DNA of 64,000 nucleotides from an uncultured Ruminococcus sp. (lineage in GTDB: Bacteria > Bacillota > Clostridia > Oscillospirales > Ruminococcaceae). The stretch is taken from positions 1 to 64,000 of the forward strand of contig NZ_CAMYUE010000005.1 in assembly GCF_947301925.1 (NCBI RefSeq), read 5' to 3'. Below, piece after piece: positions 42,955-53,365 of this stretch. The translations under genes and the position numbers were made by a program. Position 1 is the first letter of the stretch. Each line of letters opens with the position of its first letter. Under the pieces are notes generated by a model, which was not told where the DNA came from, ran no database searches, and worked only from the letters and a program-made list of their open reading frames with translations.

Positions 42955-44325
42955 ATGAATTCATTTGACGAGGTTTTTGAGAAAGTAAAGAGCTACTGCC
43001 TCGAAAACGGAACGATACCCGAAATAGGCATCAAGACATGGATAGATCCCCTCGTTCCCATCGATCTTAAAGGCACTGACGCTATTTTCAGCGTACAGAC
43101 GGATTTCCAGAAAAATATTGTAATGAGCTCATATTCCAACGCTATCAAGGACGCATTCTTCAACGTTGTGGGCCTCAATGTGGATATCACCATAAATGTT
43201 GAATCCGATGAGCCAGAAAAGATCAAGGTCCCCACGGACGCAGAGCTTGAACAGAAGCACGCAGAGCTTGAGCAGTCATATAAATTTGCAAATTACGACT
43301 ATACCTTCGATACCTTCATCGAAGGACGCTCAAACGAGTTTGCCCTTGCCTGCAGTAAATCCGTGGCAAAGAACTGCGGCAGCAAGGCCGTGCCCGACTA
43401 TAATCCGCTGTTCATATACGGCCCCTCGGGAATGGGCAAGACCCACCTCATTACGGCTATCGCAAATGAAGTGAGAAAGAACCACCCCGACTTCAATATA
43501 GTTTACGTTACCAGCGAGACCTTCGGAAGCGATCTGGTAAACGCTCTCAACAAGAGCAGCATATCCGACTTCCACGACAAGTACAGAAATGCCGATATAC
43601 TCCTCATAGACGATATACAGTTCTTCTCCGGCAGAGAGCGTATGCAGGAGGAATTCTTCCATACCTTCTACAAGCTACACCAGGAGGGCAAGCAGATAGT
43701 CATTACCTCGGATAAGCCTCCGAAGGAGCTCCTTACCCTTGAGGAGCGTCTCCGCACACGCTTCGAGGGCGGCCTTATCGCAGATATCTCCGCTCCCGAC
43801 TATGAGACGAGACTTGCTATCATCAACAGAAAATCCGAGCTTTTAGAGCTGAAGATGCCCAGCGAGGTCGCAGAATTCATGGCAAACCGCCTGAAGTCAA
43901 ATATCCGTCAGCTGGAGGGCGCTGTTGTACGTCTGAAGGCTCTCAACCACTTCGCAGGAAGCCCCATAACAATATCCATGGCTCAGAGCGTTATCCGCGA
44001 CGTACTCACAGACGAGCAGCCCATACCCATCACAGTGGAGAAGATCATCTCCGAGGTTTCCACGGTATACGGCGTATCTCCCGAGGATCTCCGCTCCAGC
44101 AAGCGCTCCGCTCAGATCTCAACAGCCCGTAAGGTGGCTATATACGTTGTCCGCGAGATCACTCAGATGCCCCTTGCTTCCATAGGTACAGAGTTCGGCG
44201 GCAGAGACCACTCCACTATCGTTTACTCGGTAACAAGCGTTACAGAGTCTATGGAAAAGGACTCTAACCTGAAGAATCTCGTAAACGATATCATCAAGAA
44301 CATCAAGGACAAGAGCAAGGTCTGA
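42955..44325 (+). CDS. dnaA: Chromosomal replication initiator DnaA
   Basis: 456 residues from the ATG at 42955, six bases after CGGAGG; an in-frame ATG at 42661 lies inside the origin. Domain I (about 1-85), domain III AAA+ with Walker A GPSGMGKTH and Walker B LLIDDIQF, and domain IV with the DnaA-box recognition motif GGRDHSTI. It opens the origin and loads the helicase. Clusters of DnaA-box-like sites flank the gene on both sides. Confidence 0.98.
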   Translation: MNSFDEVFEKVKSYCLENGTIPEIGIKTWIDPLVPIDLKGTDAIFSVQTDFQKNIVMSSYSNAIKDAFFNVVGLNVDITINVESDEPEKIKVPTDAELEQKHAELEQSYKFANYDYTFDTFIEGRSNEFALACSKSVAKNCGSKAVPDYNPLFIYGPSGMGKTHLITAIANEVRKNHPDFNIVYVTSETFGSDLVNALNKSSISDFHDKYRNADILLIDDIQFFSGRERMQEEFFHTFYKLHQEGKQIVITSDKPPKELLTLEERLRTRFEGGLIADISAPDYETRLAIINRKSELLELKMPSEVAEFMANRLKSNIRQLEGAVVRLKALNHFAGSPITISMAQSVIRDVLTDEQPIPITVEKIISEVSTVYGVSPEDLRSSKRSAQISTARKVAIYVVREITQMPLASIGTEFGGRDHSTIVYSVTSVTESMEKDSNLKNLVNDIIKNIKDKSKV

Positions 44326-44793
44326 GTCAACGTTTAAAAAGTTGATTGCCGCTCATTCAACAGAGTTTTCAACAGTGTGTTAAAAACTTATTTCAGACTT
44401 TATCCGTTGGTTTTTCCCGTGCTGAAAATGATGATCCCGTTTTTATACAAAAGCTGTCGGATATCATTTCAACACAGGAAACATTCAACACTTAACAGCA
44501 TTGTGAAATTATCACCGTGATGATACAGGATTTTTTCTGTTTCCACTTTTTTCTCAACTTTTTTTCCATTTCAACTCAACAATCATCAACCTTTTTCACA
44601 CAAAAACGGACAGGCTCTCACGGTTTCCCCAATTTCAAGAATTTCACAACAGTGTCCTGTGGACGAGCTCTGCGGCGTATATCTTGAAATATGCCCTGTT
44701 CCAACTTTTCCACCGACACAATAACAACAACAATATATTTATTCTTATCTTATCTCAGCTTATTACAGCCGGGATAAAACGGAGGCTTATACA
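44326..44793. other. oriC part 2: DnaA-box-like sites and T-rich unwinding candidate between dnaA and dnaN
   Basis: CATTCAACA (44354), TTTTCAACA (44366), ATTTCAACA (44466) and CATTCAACA (44482) occur on the plus strand, with other degenerate copies around 44573-44590. A T-rich stretch (about 44530-44600) is a candidate DNA-unwinding element. Together with the upstream cluster this forms a bipartite origin like that of Bacillus. No gene is present here. Confidence 0.75.
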
Positions 44794-45900
44794 ATGAAAT
44801 TCATCTGCAACAAGACAGAGATCAGCGAGGCGATAGGAAACGTCTCAAGAGCTGTTTCACAGAAATCCACCATTCCAGCTCTTGAGGGCATAAAGGTCCG
44901 CGTTTCACATGGAAGCGTGGAGCTCACAGCATATAACCTGGAAATGGGTATCCGTACTTCCATCACTGCAAATACCGACGGAGAGGGAGAATTCGTGGTA
45001 AGCGCAAGACTTTTCAGCGAGTTCACAAGACGTATGTCCGGAGACGAGATAACCTTTGATATCGACGAGAACCTTGTGATAACCATATCCTGCGTGGCTA
45101 CCGAGTGCAGCTTCCCCGCAATGTCAGCAAGCGAATACCCGGAGCTTCCCAAGGTAGATTCCGCAAGGAGCTTCTCGGTTAAGCAGAGCATACTCAAATC
45201 CATGATAAATATGACCAGCTATGCCGCTTCACTCAACGAAAGCAAGCCCGTACTCACGGGAGAACTCTTCGACATAGAGGAAGGAAACTTCAACATGGTG
45301 GCAATAGACGGATTCAGACTTGCTATCAGGAGCGAGCTCACCGACTGCACAGAGAAATATCACTTCGTAGTACCCAAAAAGGCTCTCCTTGAAGTTTCCA
45401 CACTTATCAAGGACGACGATGATGAAAAGCTCTGCACGGTCTGCACCAACGACAGACATATCATCTTCGAGATCGGCAACGTTTTCGTTATATCAAGACT
45501 TCTCGAAGGCGTTTTCCATAATTACAAGCTCAGTATCCCCGGCAGCTGCAAGACAGAGGTCATCATCAGCAAGAGGGATTTCTCCACCTGTCTCGAGCGC
45601 TGCTCGCTGCTCATCGACGACAAGAACAAGTCGCCCATACGCTGCGAGATCGGAAACGGCGTTATGAAAATAAGCTGCAAGACAGGCATAGGTAAGATAA
45701 ACGACGCTATATCCGCCGATATTTCGGGAGAGACCGTTACTATCGGCTTCAATAACAAGCTCATTCTTGAGGCGCTCCGTGCTGCGGAGGGCGACAAGGT
45801 GCGCATACGCTTCAACGGCGCTATGAAGGTCATCGAGATACTTCCCATGGAGGGCGAGAGCTTCATATTCCTTGTAATGCCCATACAGCTGAAAAACTGA
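44794..45900 (+). CDS. dnaN: DNA polymerase III beta clamp
   Basis: 368 residues, three repeated clamp domains. It starts MKFICNKTEISEAIGNVSRA and ends with the typical MPIQLKN. It forms the sliding ring that keeps polymerase on DNA. ACGGAGG lies 9 bases before the ATG. Follows dnaA as in nearly all bacteria. Confidence 0.97.
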   Translation: MKFICNKTEISEAIGNVSRAVSQKSTIPALEGIKVRVSHGSVELTAYNLEMGIRTSITANTDGEGEFVVSARLFSEFTRRMSGDEITFDIDENLVITISCVATECSFPAMSASEYPELPKVDSARSFSVKQSILKSMINMTSYAASLNESKPVLTGELFDIEEGNFNMVAIDGFRLAIRSELTDCTEKYHFVVPKKALLEVSTLIKDDDDEKLCTVCTNDRHIIFEIGNVFVISRLLEGVFHNYKLSIPGSCKTEVIISKRDFSTCLERCSLLIDDKNKSPIRCEIGNGVMKISCKTGIGKINDAISADISGETVTIGFNNKLILEALRAAEGDKVRIRFNGAMKVIEILPMEGESFIFLVMPIQLKN

Positions 45901-46009
45901 GACCTCAGCGAAGGAGTATTCTCAGCTGCTGATACAGGCAGCTGAAATCATGTAGAAATGACGATAAATAGCCCATGATACGGGTATCTGACCGTAAGAG
46001 GTGATATAT

Positions 46010-46222
46010 ATGCCTGAAAACAGAATAAAGATCACAACGGAGTTCATAAAGCTTGACGCTCTCCTGAAGTTCGCCTCACTTGTGGGCTCGGGCGGAGAAG
46101 CCAAGCAGCTCATACAGGACGGAGAGGTCCTTGTGAACGGAGAGGTCTGCACCATGAGGGGCAAGAAGATACGTCCCGGTGACAGCGTAGAGCTTGACGG
46201 ACAAAAGGTGACCGTAGAGTGA
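46010..46222 (+). CDS. yaaA: S4-domain protein YaaA
   Basis: 70 residues, a single S4 RNA-binding domain ([34 protein letters not shown]). The ATG at 46010 follows AGAGGTGA; a GTG at 46001 is part of that site. Found between dnaN and recF in Firmicutes; probably linked to ribosome or replication control but not well understood. recF overlaps its last four bases. Confidence 0.92.
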   Translation: MPENRIKITTEFIKLDALLKFASLVGSGGEAKQLIQDGEVLVNGEVCTMRGKKIRPGDSVELDGQKVTVE

Positions 46223-47367
46223 TAATCACCTACGCAGACATAGACGGATTCAAGAACCTGAAAGGCATATCCTTTGCCCCCGATCCTAAATATAACATCA
46301 TCGTGGGGCCGAACGCCCAGGGCAAGACAAATCTCCTTGAGGCTATGTGGATACTTTCGGGGTGCAGGAGCTTCCGCGGCTCAAAGGAAAAGGACTATAT
46401 CAGTCTCGGCGGCAGCAGGATGTCGTCGAAGATAAAGATTCTGGACAGCGTCCGCGAACAGAAGATAGCCTTCGATATGTCAAGGAGCGCTGCGAACAGC
46501 AAGTCCATAATCCTTAACGGCGTGAAGCAGAAAGGAACGAGAGCTCTTTTCGATGTGTTCAAGTGTATAGCCTTCATACCCGATGATGTTGATATCATCA
46601 AGGGCTCACCGGAGAAAAGACGAAATTTCGTGGATATGGCCGCTTCGCAGCTGAATCCGGTCTTTGTCATGCACATAAACAAGAACAACGCCATAATGAA
46701 CCAGCGCAATGCCCTGCTGAAGGGCATAATGCAGGGCGTCACCGACAGGAGCAGCCTTGAGATATGGGACAGGCAGGCCGCCAGCGAGGGCGCTGTCATA
46801 TCATATATGCGCCATGAGTATATACAGCGTTTCAACGGTATATGCGGTCAGCTTTACCGCACTATATCGGGAGGAACGGAGAAACTGGGACTGGAATACA
46901 AGTCCAATGTTTTCCGTCCCGAGGACTTTGAGAAGCCCTGCGGCGATGAGGCATACGAGCAGTATTACAGGAAGCTGTCGGAGACTGCGGATTACGATAT
47001 CAGAACGGGAAGCACCCATTCGGGAGTGAACCGCGACGAGATACTCATAAAGATAAACGGCGTCAGCGCCAGGGACTACGGTTCGCAGGGACAGATAAAG
47101 AGCGCCGCCCTTGTGATGAAGCTGGCGCAGGCAGAGATATTCATGCAGCGTTCAAAGGAAGCTCCCGTAATATTCCTTGACGACGTCATGGGCGAGCTTG
47201 ACGAGAGCCGTCAGAGGTTCGTGTTTGATATCATCAGGGATATGCAGGTATTCATAACGACTCCCAACGAAAGTGCGCTGCTTCCCGAGATAAAGGGAAA
47301 ACTGCTGAGGATAAGCGGCGGCAGAATAGCGGAGGAGGAAGAAAATGTATCTTCACATAGGGAATAA
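46219..47367 (+). CDS. recF: DNA replication/repair protein RecF
   Basis: 382 residues. Walker [10 protein letters not shown] at residues 31-39, ABC signature [10 protein letters not shown] and Walker [13 protein letters not shown]. It loads RecA at gaps with RecO and RecR. Starts at GTG 46219 in a GTGA overlap with yaaA. Its 3' end overlaps remB by 23 bases. Confidence 0.96.
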   Translation: MIITYADIDGFKNLKGISFAPDPKYNIIVGPNAQGKTNLLEAMWILSGCRSFRGSKEKDYISLGGSRMSSKIKILDSVREQKIAFDMSRSAANSKSIILNGVKQKGTRALFDVFKCIAFIPDDVDIIKGSPEKRRNFVDMAASQLNPVFVMHINKNNAIMNQRNALLKGIMQGVTDRSSLEIWDRQAASEGAVISYMRHEYIQRFNGICGQLYRTISGGTEKLGLEYKSNVFRPEDFEKPCGDEAYEQYYRKLSETADYDIRTGSTHSGVNRDEILIKINGVSARDYGSQGQIKSAALVMKLAQAEIFMQRSKEAPVIFLDDVMGELDESRQRFVFDIIRDMQVFITTPNESALLPEIKGKLLRISGGRIAEEEENVSSHRE

Positions 47368-47605
47368 CTACTCCGTAGATATAAGAGATATAGTGGGAGT
47401 TTTCGACATTGAGAATACAACTGTTGAAAAGTGTACCAAGAAGCTGCTGGAAAGAGCCGAAAAGGAGCACAAATGCGTGTATACCACCTATGAGATGCCG
47501 AAAAGCTTCATCATAACCGTGAAGAACGGCAGAGAGAGGGTATATATATCCCAGCTTTCGGCAGCGACATTGCGGAAGCGCCTGAAAAATGGCGGAGGGT
47601 TCTGA
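47345..47605 (+). CDS. remB: Extracellular matrix regulator RemB (DUF370, YaaB)
   Basis: 86 residues beginning [22 protein letters not shown], the RemB/YaaB signature. Homologue RemA binds DNA in Bacillus; RemB's role is less clear. GAGGAGG precedes the ATG. Its stop codon TGA overlaps the ATG of the RAYT gene, whereas gyrB is the normal next gene. Confidence 0.92.
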   Translation: MYLHIGNNYSVDIRDIVGVFDIENTTVEKCTKKLLERAEKEHKCVYTTYEMPKSFIITVKNGRERVYISQLSAATLRKRLKNGGGF

Positions 47606-48126
47606 TGGAGCAAAATGAACGAAAGCTCAACAGGCTTACAAATTTTGATTATTCGCGGAATGGTCTGTATTTCATTACCATTTGCACGAAAGAACGTAAA
47701 AAATGCCTTTCGGAAATACTGGATGTAGGGGACGGCGTCCTCGACGTCCCTATTGTTCGATTGACAGATTACGGAAAAATTGTAAATGACCAGATAAATG
47801 AGATAAATTCGGTTTATGCGAAATTGAAGATCATGAAATATGTTATCATGCCGGATCATCTGCACATGATAATATATTTATTTGATGAAAATAACGTAAT
47901 TGTCGGGACGTCGAGGACGCCGTCCCCTACAAATGCCGTGATTCCATCATTGATATCGGTTTTCAAAAGATTCGTTAACAAGAAAACTGGATGTAATATC
48001 TGGCAGCGTTCCTATCACGACCACATAATCCGCAATGAGAAGGAATTTCTCGAAATCTGTGATTACATCGACAATAACCCCGTAAACCGGGTAAATGACA
48101 TATACAACCAAAATCATTGGAGGTAA
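47605..48126 (+). mobile_element. REP-associated tyrosine transposase (RAYT, IS200/IS605-like) between remB and gyrB
   Basis: 173 residues, a Y1-type transposase. The metal-binding HUH motif is His85-x-His87 in IMPDHLHMII; Tyr137 in WQRSYHDHIIRNEKEF is the likely nucleophile, and the EFLEICDYIDNNPVNR helix is typical of RAYT proteins. The ATG overlaps the remB stop (TGATG), and the gyrB ribosome-binding site (GGAGG) lies in its last codons, so it sits perfectly inside the operon. Its coding sequence contains the 27-bp inverted repeat listed separately. It is intact and could be active on the repeat elements. Confidence 0.92.
47724..47931. repeat. Perfect 27-bp inverted repeat inside the RAYT gene
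   Basis: Bases 47724-47750 and 47905-47931 are perfect reverse complements, beginning TGTAGGGGACGGCGTCC. They are separated by 154 bp and both stay in frame: the left copy encodes VGDGVLDVPI, the right one VGTSRTPSPT. The pattern matches REP/REPIN units that RAYTs mobilise. A related solo copy is at 31062 and a related pair at 63712-63790. Confidence 0.9.
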
Positions 48127-48129
48127 ATC

Positions 48130-50100
48130 ATGAGTCAGCAGAACAACAACTACGATGAAAACGACATACAGGTCTTGGAGGGACTTGAAGCAGTCCGCAA
48201 AAGACCCGGTATGTACATCGGTTCAACAGGTCCCGGGGGACTCCACCATCTGGTTTACGAGATAGTGGACAACTCTATCGACGAAGCCCTTGCAGGCTAC
48301 TGTACCGAGATAACCGTAGAGATACTTGAGGGCGATATAATCCGCGTTTCCGACAACGGACGAGGCATACCCGTAGGTATCCACCCCAAGGAGGGAATAT
48401 CGGCGGCTACAGTAGTTTATACCATACTCCACGCAGGCGGCAAGTTCGGCGGCGGCGGATACAAGGTATCGGGCGGTCTTCACGGTGTCGGCGCCTCGGT
48501 AGTAAACGCTCTTTCCTCATGGCTCGAACTCACCGTAAAGGACGGCGAGCACGTTTACTTCCAGCGCTTTGAGCGCGGTCACTACGACGAGGAGCTGAAG
48601 ATCATCGGCGATACCACCGAGACAGGTACCAGCGTAATGTTCAAGGCTGACGACGAGATATTCGAGAGCACCGTATATGAATACGAGGTACTTCTGAAGC
48701 GTCTCCGCGAGCAGGCCTTCCTCAATGCGGGAATAAAGATAGTATTCACCGATAAGAGAAACAAGACCGAGACTATCGGCGAGACCCTCCACTATGAAGG
48801 CGGTATCCGCCAGTTCGTGGAGCACCTTAACGCAGTACGCGGAAATGAAGCCATAAGCGGCGATGTAATATATGTTTCGGGTATGCAGGGCGACGCCTTT
48901 GCGGAAATAGCCATGCAGTACAACGACAGCTACAATGATGTGGTATTCTCCTTTGCCAACAATATCCACACAAAGGACGGCGGTACCCATGAGACAGGCT
49001 TCAAGAACGCTCTCCTCAAGGTCATAAACGAATACGGAAGGAAATTCGGCAAATTCAAGGAGAAGGAAAGCTCCAAGAAGGGCAAGGACGCTCCTAAAAA
49101 GGAGATAGAGAGCCTGAGAAAAGAGGACGTTCTGGAGGGCCTTACCGCTATCGTATCGGTTAAGCTCACAGAATGCGAGTTCGAGGGACAGACCAAGGGC
49201 CGTCTCGGAAATCCCGAGGTGAAGCCCTTTGTGGAGAAGCTCGTCACCGAAAAGCTCATGAACTTCCTGGAAGAAAATCCCGATACCGCCAATATCATAT
49301 TCGAGAAGTGCCTTTCTGCTTCAAGAGCAAGAGAAGCTGCTAAGCGTGCAAGAGAGGCCGAGCGCAAGAAGAATGCCTTCGGAAATTCTTCCATGCCCGA
49401 AAAGCTTGCCGACTGCTCAGAGCGCGATGCGAGATACACGGAAGTATACATCGTCGAGGGAGATTCTGCGGGCGGCTCTGCGAAGCAGGGACGCGACAGG
49501 CGTTATCAGGCCATACTTCCTCTGTGGGGAAAGATGCTCAACGTTGAAAAAGCACGTATCGACCGTATCTACGGCAACGACAAGCTGGAGCCGGTCGTTA
49601 CTGCTCTGGGTACTGGCATAGGCGAGGACTTCGATATAGAGAAGCTCCGCTACGGCAAGGTAATAATCATGGCCGATGCCGATGTTGACGGTATGCACAT
49701 CAGAACTCTCCTGCTCACCTTCTTCTTCCGCTATATGAGACCTCTCATCACCAACGGAAACGTTTATATCGCACAGCCTCCGCTCTTCAAGGTGGAGCGT
49801 AAGAAGAATGTGCGTTACGCATTCTCTGATGAGGAAAGGAACAGATTCATCGAAGAGCTTTCCGAGAACGGAAAGTACAATGACGTTGCGGTGCAGCGCT
49901 ACAAGGGTCTTGGTGAGATGGATCCCGAGCAGCTCTGGGAAACTACTATGGATCCCGAGCACCGTACCATCGTAAGGATAGGCATGGAGGACGCTCTCAA
50001 GGCGGACGAGACCTTCAGCATACTCATGGGCGACAAGGTAGAGCCCCGACGCAACTTCATCGAGAAGAACGCTAAGTTCGCACAGGATCTCGATATATGA
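48130..50100 (+). CDS. gyrB: DNA gyrase subunit B
   Basis: 656 residues. GHKL ATPase motifs ([33 protein letters not shown]) and the TOPRIM motif ([26 protein letters not shown]). It supplies the ATPase and metal-binding parts of gyrase, which introduces negative supercoils. GGAGG precedes the ATG and lies in the last codons of the RAYT gene. Confidence 0.98.
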   Translation: MSQQNNNYDENDIQVLEGLEAVRKRPGMYIGSTGPGGLHHLVYEIVDNSIDEALAGYCTEITVEILEGDIIRVSDNGRGIPVGIHPKEGISAATVVYTILHAGGKFGGGGYKVSGGLHGVGASVVNALSSWLELTVKDGEHVYFQRFERGHYDEELKIIGDTTETGTSVMFKADDEIFESTVYEYEVLLKRLREQAFLNAGIKIVFTDKRNKTETIGETLHYEGGIRQFVEHLNAVRGNEAISGDVIYVSGMQGDAFAEIAMQYNDSYNDVVFSFANNIHTKDGGTHETGFKNALLKVINEYGRKFGKFKEKESSKKGKDAPKKEIESLRKEDVLEGLTAIVSVKLTECEFEGQTKGRLGNPEVKPFVEKLVTEKLMNFLEENPDTANIIFEKCLSASRAREAAKRAREAERKKNAFGNSSMPEKLADCSERDARYTEVYIVEGDSAGGSAKQGRDRRYQAILPLWGKMLNVEKARIDRIYGNDKLEPVVTALGTGIGEDFDIEKLRYGKVIIMADADVDGMHIRTLLLTFFFRYMRPLITNGNVYIAQPPLFKVERKKNVRYAFSDEERNRFIEELSENGKYNDVAVQRYKGLGEMDPEQLWETTMDPEHRTIVRIGMEDALKADETFSILMGDKVEPRRNFIEKNAKFAQDLDI

Positions 50101-50111
50101 TGGGAGTCAAA

Positions 50112-50684
50112 ATGGAAGAAAACTACAAGCTCAAAAAGGAATACAAGATATCGTCCGACCTTTTCAACAGATCATACCTTGAATTGCAGAAGAGGTTCGT
50201 TCTCCCGAAAAGCAGGCTGTATACGGCAATATTCGTGATACTTGCCATAGCGATACTTCTGTTCGGAATAATCGTCATGAAAGACGGTACGACCAAGCAA
50301 AAATACATGATATATCTGGGCTTTGCCATTTCCTGCGCCTTTGCGGCAAAGGAGTGGTACGACCCGAAGAAGCTCCGCAGGAACCTTACCGAGTCCATAA
50401 AGACTTTAGGCGAACCTACATACTGTATCGGCATTGCCGATAAGTATGTGGATATATCCACGGTAGCCGACGATCTCAGCAATATCCCCGAGGAGGAAAG
50501 GGAGGAAGCCGCAGAGGCGGACCCCCTTCCCGAAAAGACAAGGATAAATATTGACGAAAACTTTCAGCTCATAGAGCATGACGACTTCTTCATGCTGCTG
50601 AAGGGCAAGGAAATGTTCTATGTGCTCCCCAAGGAATATTTTTCCGAGGACGAGCTGGAAATAGTAAGAAAGCTGAAAAAATGA
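50112..50684 (+). CDS. YcxB-like membrane protein
   Basis: 190 residues. Two transmembrane helices (about 40-75) follow a soluble N-terminus of about 40 residues. The C-terminus (DDFFMLLKGKEMFYVLPKEYFSEDE) resembles the YcxB-like domain. The ATG at 50112 follows TGGGAG; other in-frame ATGs just upstream overlap the gyrB stop. It sits between gyrB and gyrA, which usually adjoin each other. Role unknown. Confidence 0.7.
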   Translation: MEENYKLKKEYKISSDLFNRSYLELQKRFVLPKSRLYTAIFVILAIAILLFGIIVMKDGTTKQKYMIYLGFAISCAFAAKEWYDPKKLRRNLTESIKTLGEPTYCIGIADKYVDISTVADDLSNIPEEEREEAAEADPLPEKTRINIDENFQLIEHDDFFMLLKGKEMFYVLPKEYFSEDELEIVRKLKK

Positions 50685-50734
50685 TCCGCATAAAAGCGAA
50701 TGACCATAAAAACTAATTCTCTCAGGAGGAAAAA

Positions 50735-53365
50735 ATGCTTTACACTGACAACTCAAAGGTAATAAATACCGAGATAGTTGATGAAATGGAAAATTCCATG
50801 CTCAATTACGCCATGTCGGTAATTGTTTCCAGAGCGCTCCCCGATGTAAGAGACGGTCTGAAGCCCGTACACAGAAGGATACTGTATACGCTCCATGAAA
50901 ACGGTCTTACTCCCGAGAAGCCCTACCGTAAGTGCGCCGATACAGTCGGTGCGGTACTGGGACGTTATCATCCTCACGGCGACGCGTCGGTATATGACGC
51001 ACTTGTAAGACTTGCGCAGGACTTCTCTATGCGCTATCCCCTTGTTGACGGCCACGGAAACTTCGGCTCCATCGACGGCGACGGCCCTGCGGCCTACCGT
51101 TATACCGAGGCAAAGATGGCAAAGCTCACCCTTGATATGCTTACTGATATCAACAAGGAGACCGTCGATTTCGTATCAAACTACGACGACCGTCTCAAGG
51201 AGCCCTCTGTGCTCCCGTCCCGTTTCCCCAACCTTCTGGTAAACGGCTCTGTAGGTATCGCCGTAGGTATGGCTACAAATATCCCTCCCCACAATCTGGG
51301 CGAGGTCATCGACGCCCTCCAGCTCATGATAGACGACCCCGACTGTACTCTTGAACAGCTCATGGAGCATATACAGGGTCCCGACTTCCCTACAGGCGGC
51401 ATAATCATGGGCAGAGCGGGTATCCGCGCAGCCTACGCTACTGGAAAGGGCAAGATAATACTCCGCAGCCGTACCCACTTTGAGGAGATAAAGGGAAGAA
51501 ACTGCATCATCATCGACGAGATACCCTATATGCTCCGGAAGGAAAGGCTCCTCAAGAGCATAAACCAGCTTGCAAGAGACAAGCGCATAGAAGGCCTTTA
51601 CGACCTCCGCGACGAGTCCGACAAGGAAGGTATGAGAGTAGTTATCGAGCTGAAAAAGGACGCTGTTCCCAATATCGTCCTCAACAAGCTCTTTGCGCTG
51701 ACACAGCTTCAGGATACAGTGGGCATCATCATGCTGGCTCTGGTAAACAACGAGCCAAAGATACTCACACTGAAGCAGATGCTCCAGCACTATCTGGATT
51801 TCCAGGTGGACGTTATCCAGAGAAGAACACGCTTCGATCTCCGCAAGGCACTGGAAAGAGCTCACATATTACAGGGCTTCGTGCTGGCTGCGGACCATAT
51901 CGACGAGGTAATAGAGATCATACGCTCCAGCTCTACGGTCCAGGAGGCAAAGGACCGCATGATCGAGCGATTCAAGGACGTGGATATGTCCGCGCTTCTT
52001 GACCGCGCACAGTATGACCTTACAGGTCTCCATGTGGAGCATCAGACAGGTCTCTCTCAGGAACAGGCCGAGGCTATCGTTCAGATGCGTCTGGGACAGC
52101 TGACTGGTCTGGAGAGACAGAAGATAACCGACGAACTCTACGGACTTCTCACAAAGATCTCCGACTATGAGGATATTCTTGCAGATGTGAATAGAGTTTA
52201 CGCTATAATCATGGACGACCTCAACGCTATCCGCAAGAAGTTCAGCGACAAGCGCCGCACCGATATCGAAAATGTCAGCGGCGAGGTGGATATCGAGGAT
52301 CTTATCCCCGAGGAGGATTGCGTTGTAACTCTTACCAACAACGGCTATATCAAGCGTATGCCGCTGACGGAGTACAAGACCCAGCACCGCGGCGGACGCG
52401 GTATCACGGGAATGAAGCAGCGTGAGGAGGACTTCGTGGAGGAAATGTTCATCTGCGGCTCTCACGACAATATCCTGTTCATCTCCAACAAGGGCATAAT
52501 GTACAAGCTGAAATGCTATGAGATACCCGACGGCTCAAAGGCTTCAAGAGGCTTCAACCTCATAAACCTGCTTCCTCTCACGGAAAATGAGAAGATAGCC
52601 GCCATGATAAAGACCACGGACTTCAATGACGACAAGTTCATCACCATGGTCACAAAGAACGGCAAGATAAAGAGGACTAACCTCTCGCTTTACAGGAACG
52701 TCCGCAAGAACGGTCTTATCGCCATCGGTCTTGACGAGGGCGACGAGATTGCAGGCGTCCGCATGACGGACGGCAGCGCACAGCTCTTTGTAGCTACCCA
52801 CAATGGTATGGCTATCCGCCTCGAGGAAGAAAAGATGAGAGCTCTCTCACGTTCCGCTCACGGCGTAAGAGCTATAAAGCTCCGTGACGGAGACTATGTG
52901 GTAAGCATGGCAAGAGTCCGCGAGGGCGCTTCGCTCCTTACAGTCACCGAGAACGGCTACGGCAAGAAGACCTCTATCGACAGCTACCGCATACAGAACC
53001 GCGGCGGCTTCGGACTCACCAACTACAAGGTGGACGATATCCGCGGACACGTCTGCGGCATAAAGATCGTTGACGAGGAGGACGATATAATCCTCGTATC
53101 CAGCGACGGCATCATCATCAGGATACTTGCCAGCGATATCCGTATAATGGGGCGTATCGCAAAGGGCGTCCGCGTCATGAGAGTAAACGAGGGAGCAAAC
53201 GTTGTGGCATTCACCCGTGCCGAGCATGACGACAACGCCGAGACCGAAAAGGTCGAGCAGCTCACCGAGGAGCAGATAAAGGCCGCTGAGGCAGAGGCTG
53301 CCCTTGAGGAGCAGAACGAGGTAGTCGTTGAGGCTGAGCCCGAGGACGAGGAGAATGAGGAATGA
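50735..53365 (+). CDS. gyrA: DNA gyrase subunit A
   Basis: 876 residues. The catalytic Tyr lies in AAYRYTEAKM, with the quinolone region HPHGDASVYDALVRL upstream; the C-terminal part has six repeated beta-pinwheel blades (for example KTQHRGGRGITG, the GyrA box, with QxxGG-like GG). An acidic tail (PEDEENEE) ends the protein. The ATG is 20 bases after AGGAGG-like CTCAGGAGG. The small membrane gene overlaps its end. Confidence 0.98.
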   Translation: MLYTDNSKVINTEIVDEMENSMLNYAMSVIVSRALPDVRDGLKPVHRRILYTLHENGLTPEKPYRKCADTVGAVLGRYHPHGDASVYDALVRLAQDFSMRYPLVDGHGNFGSIDGDGPAAYRYTEAKMAKLTLDMLTDINKETVDFVSNYDDRLKEPSVLPSRFPNLLVNGSVGIAVGMATNIPPHNLGEVIDALQLMIDDPDCTLEQLMEHIQGPDFPTGGIIMGRAGIRAAYATGKGKIILRSRTHFEEIKGRNCIIIDEIPYMLRKERLLKSINQLARDKRIEGLYDLRDESDKEGMRVVIELKKDAVPNIVLNKLFALTQLQDTVGIIMLALVNNEPKILTLKQMLQHYLDFQVDVIQRRTRFDLRKALERAHILQGFVLAADHIDEVIEIIRSSSTVQEAKDRMIERFKDVDMSALLDRAQYDLTGLHVEHQTGLSQEQAEAIVQMRLGQLTGLERQKITDELYGLLTKISDYEDILADVNRVYAIIMDDLNAIRKKFSDKRRTDIENVSGEVDIEDLIPEEDCVVTLTNNGYIKRMPLTEYKTQHRGGRGITGMKQREEDFVEEMFICGSHDNILFISNKGIMYKLKCYEIPDGSKASRGFNLINLLPLTENEKIAAMIKTTDFNDDKFITMVTKNGKIKRTNLSLYRNVRKNGLIAIGLDEGDEIAGVRMTDGSAQLFVATHNGMAIRLEEEKMRALSRSAHGVRAIKLRDGDYVVSMARVREGASLLTVTENGYGKKTSIDSYRIQNRGGFGLTNYKVDDIRGHVCGIKIVDEEDDIILVSSDGIIIRILASDIRIMGRIAKGVRVMRVNEGANVVAFTRAEHDDNAETEKVEQLTEEQIKAAEAEAALEEQNEVVVEAEPEDEENEE

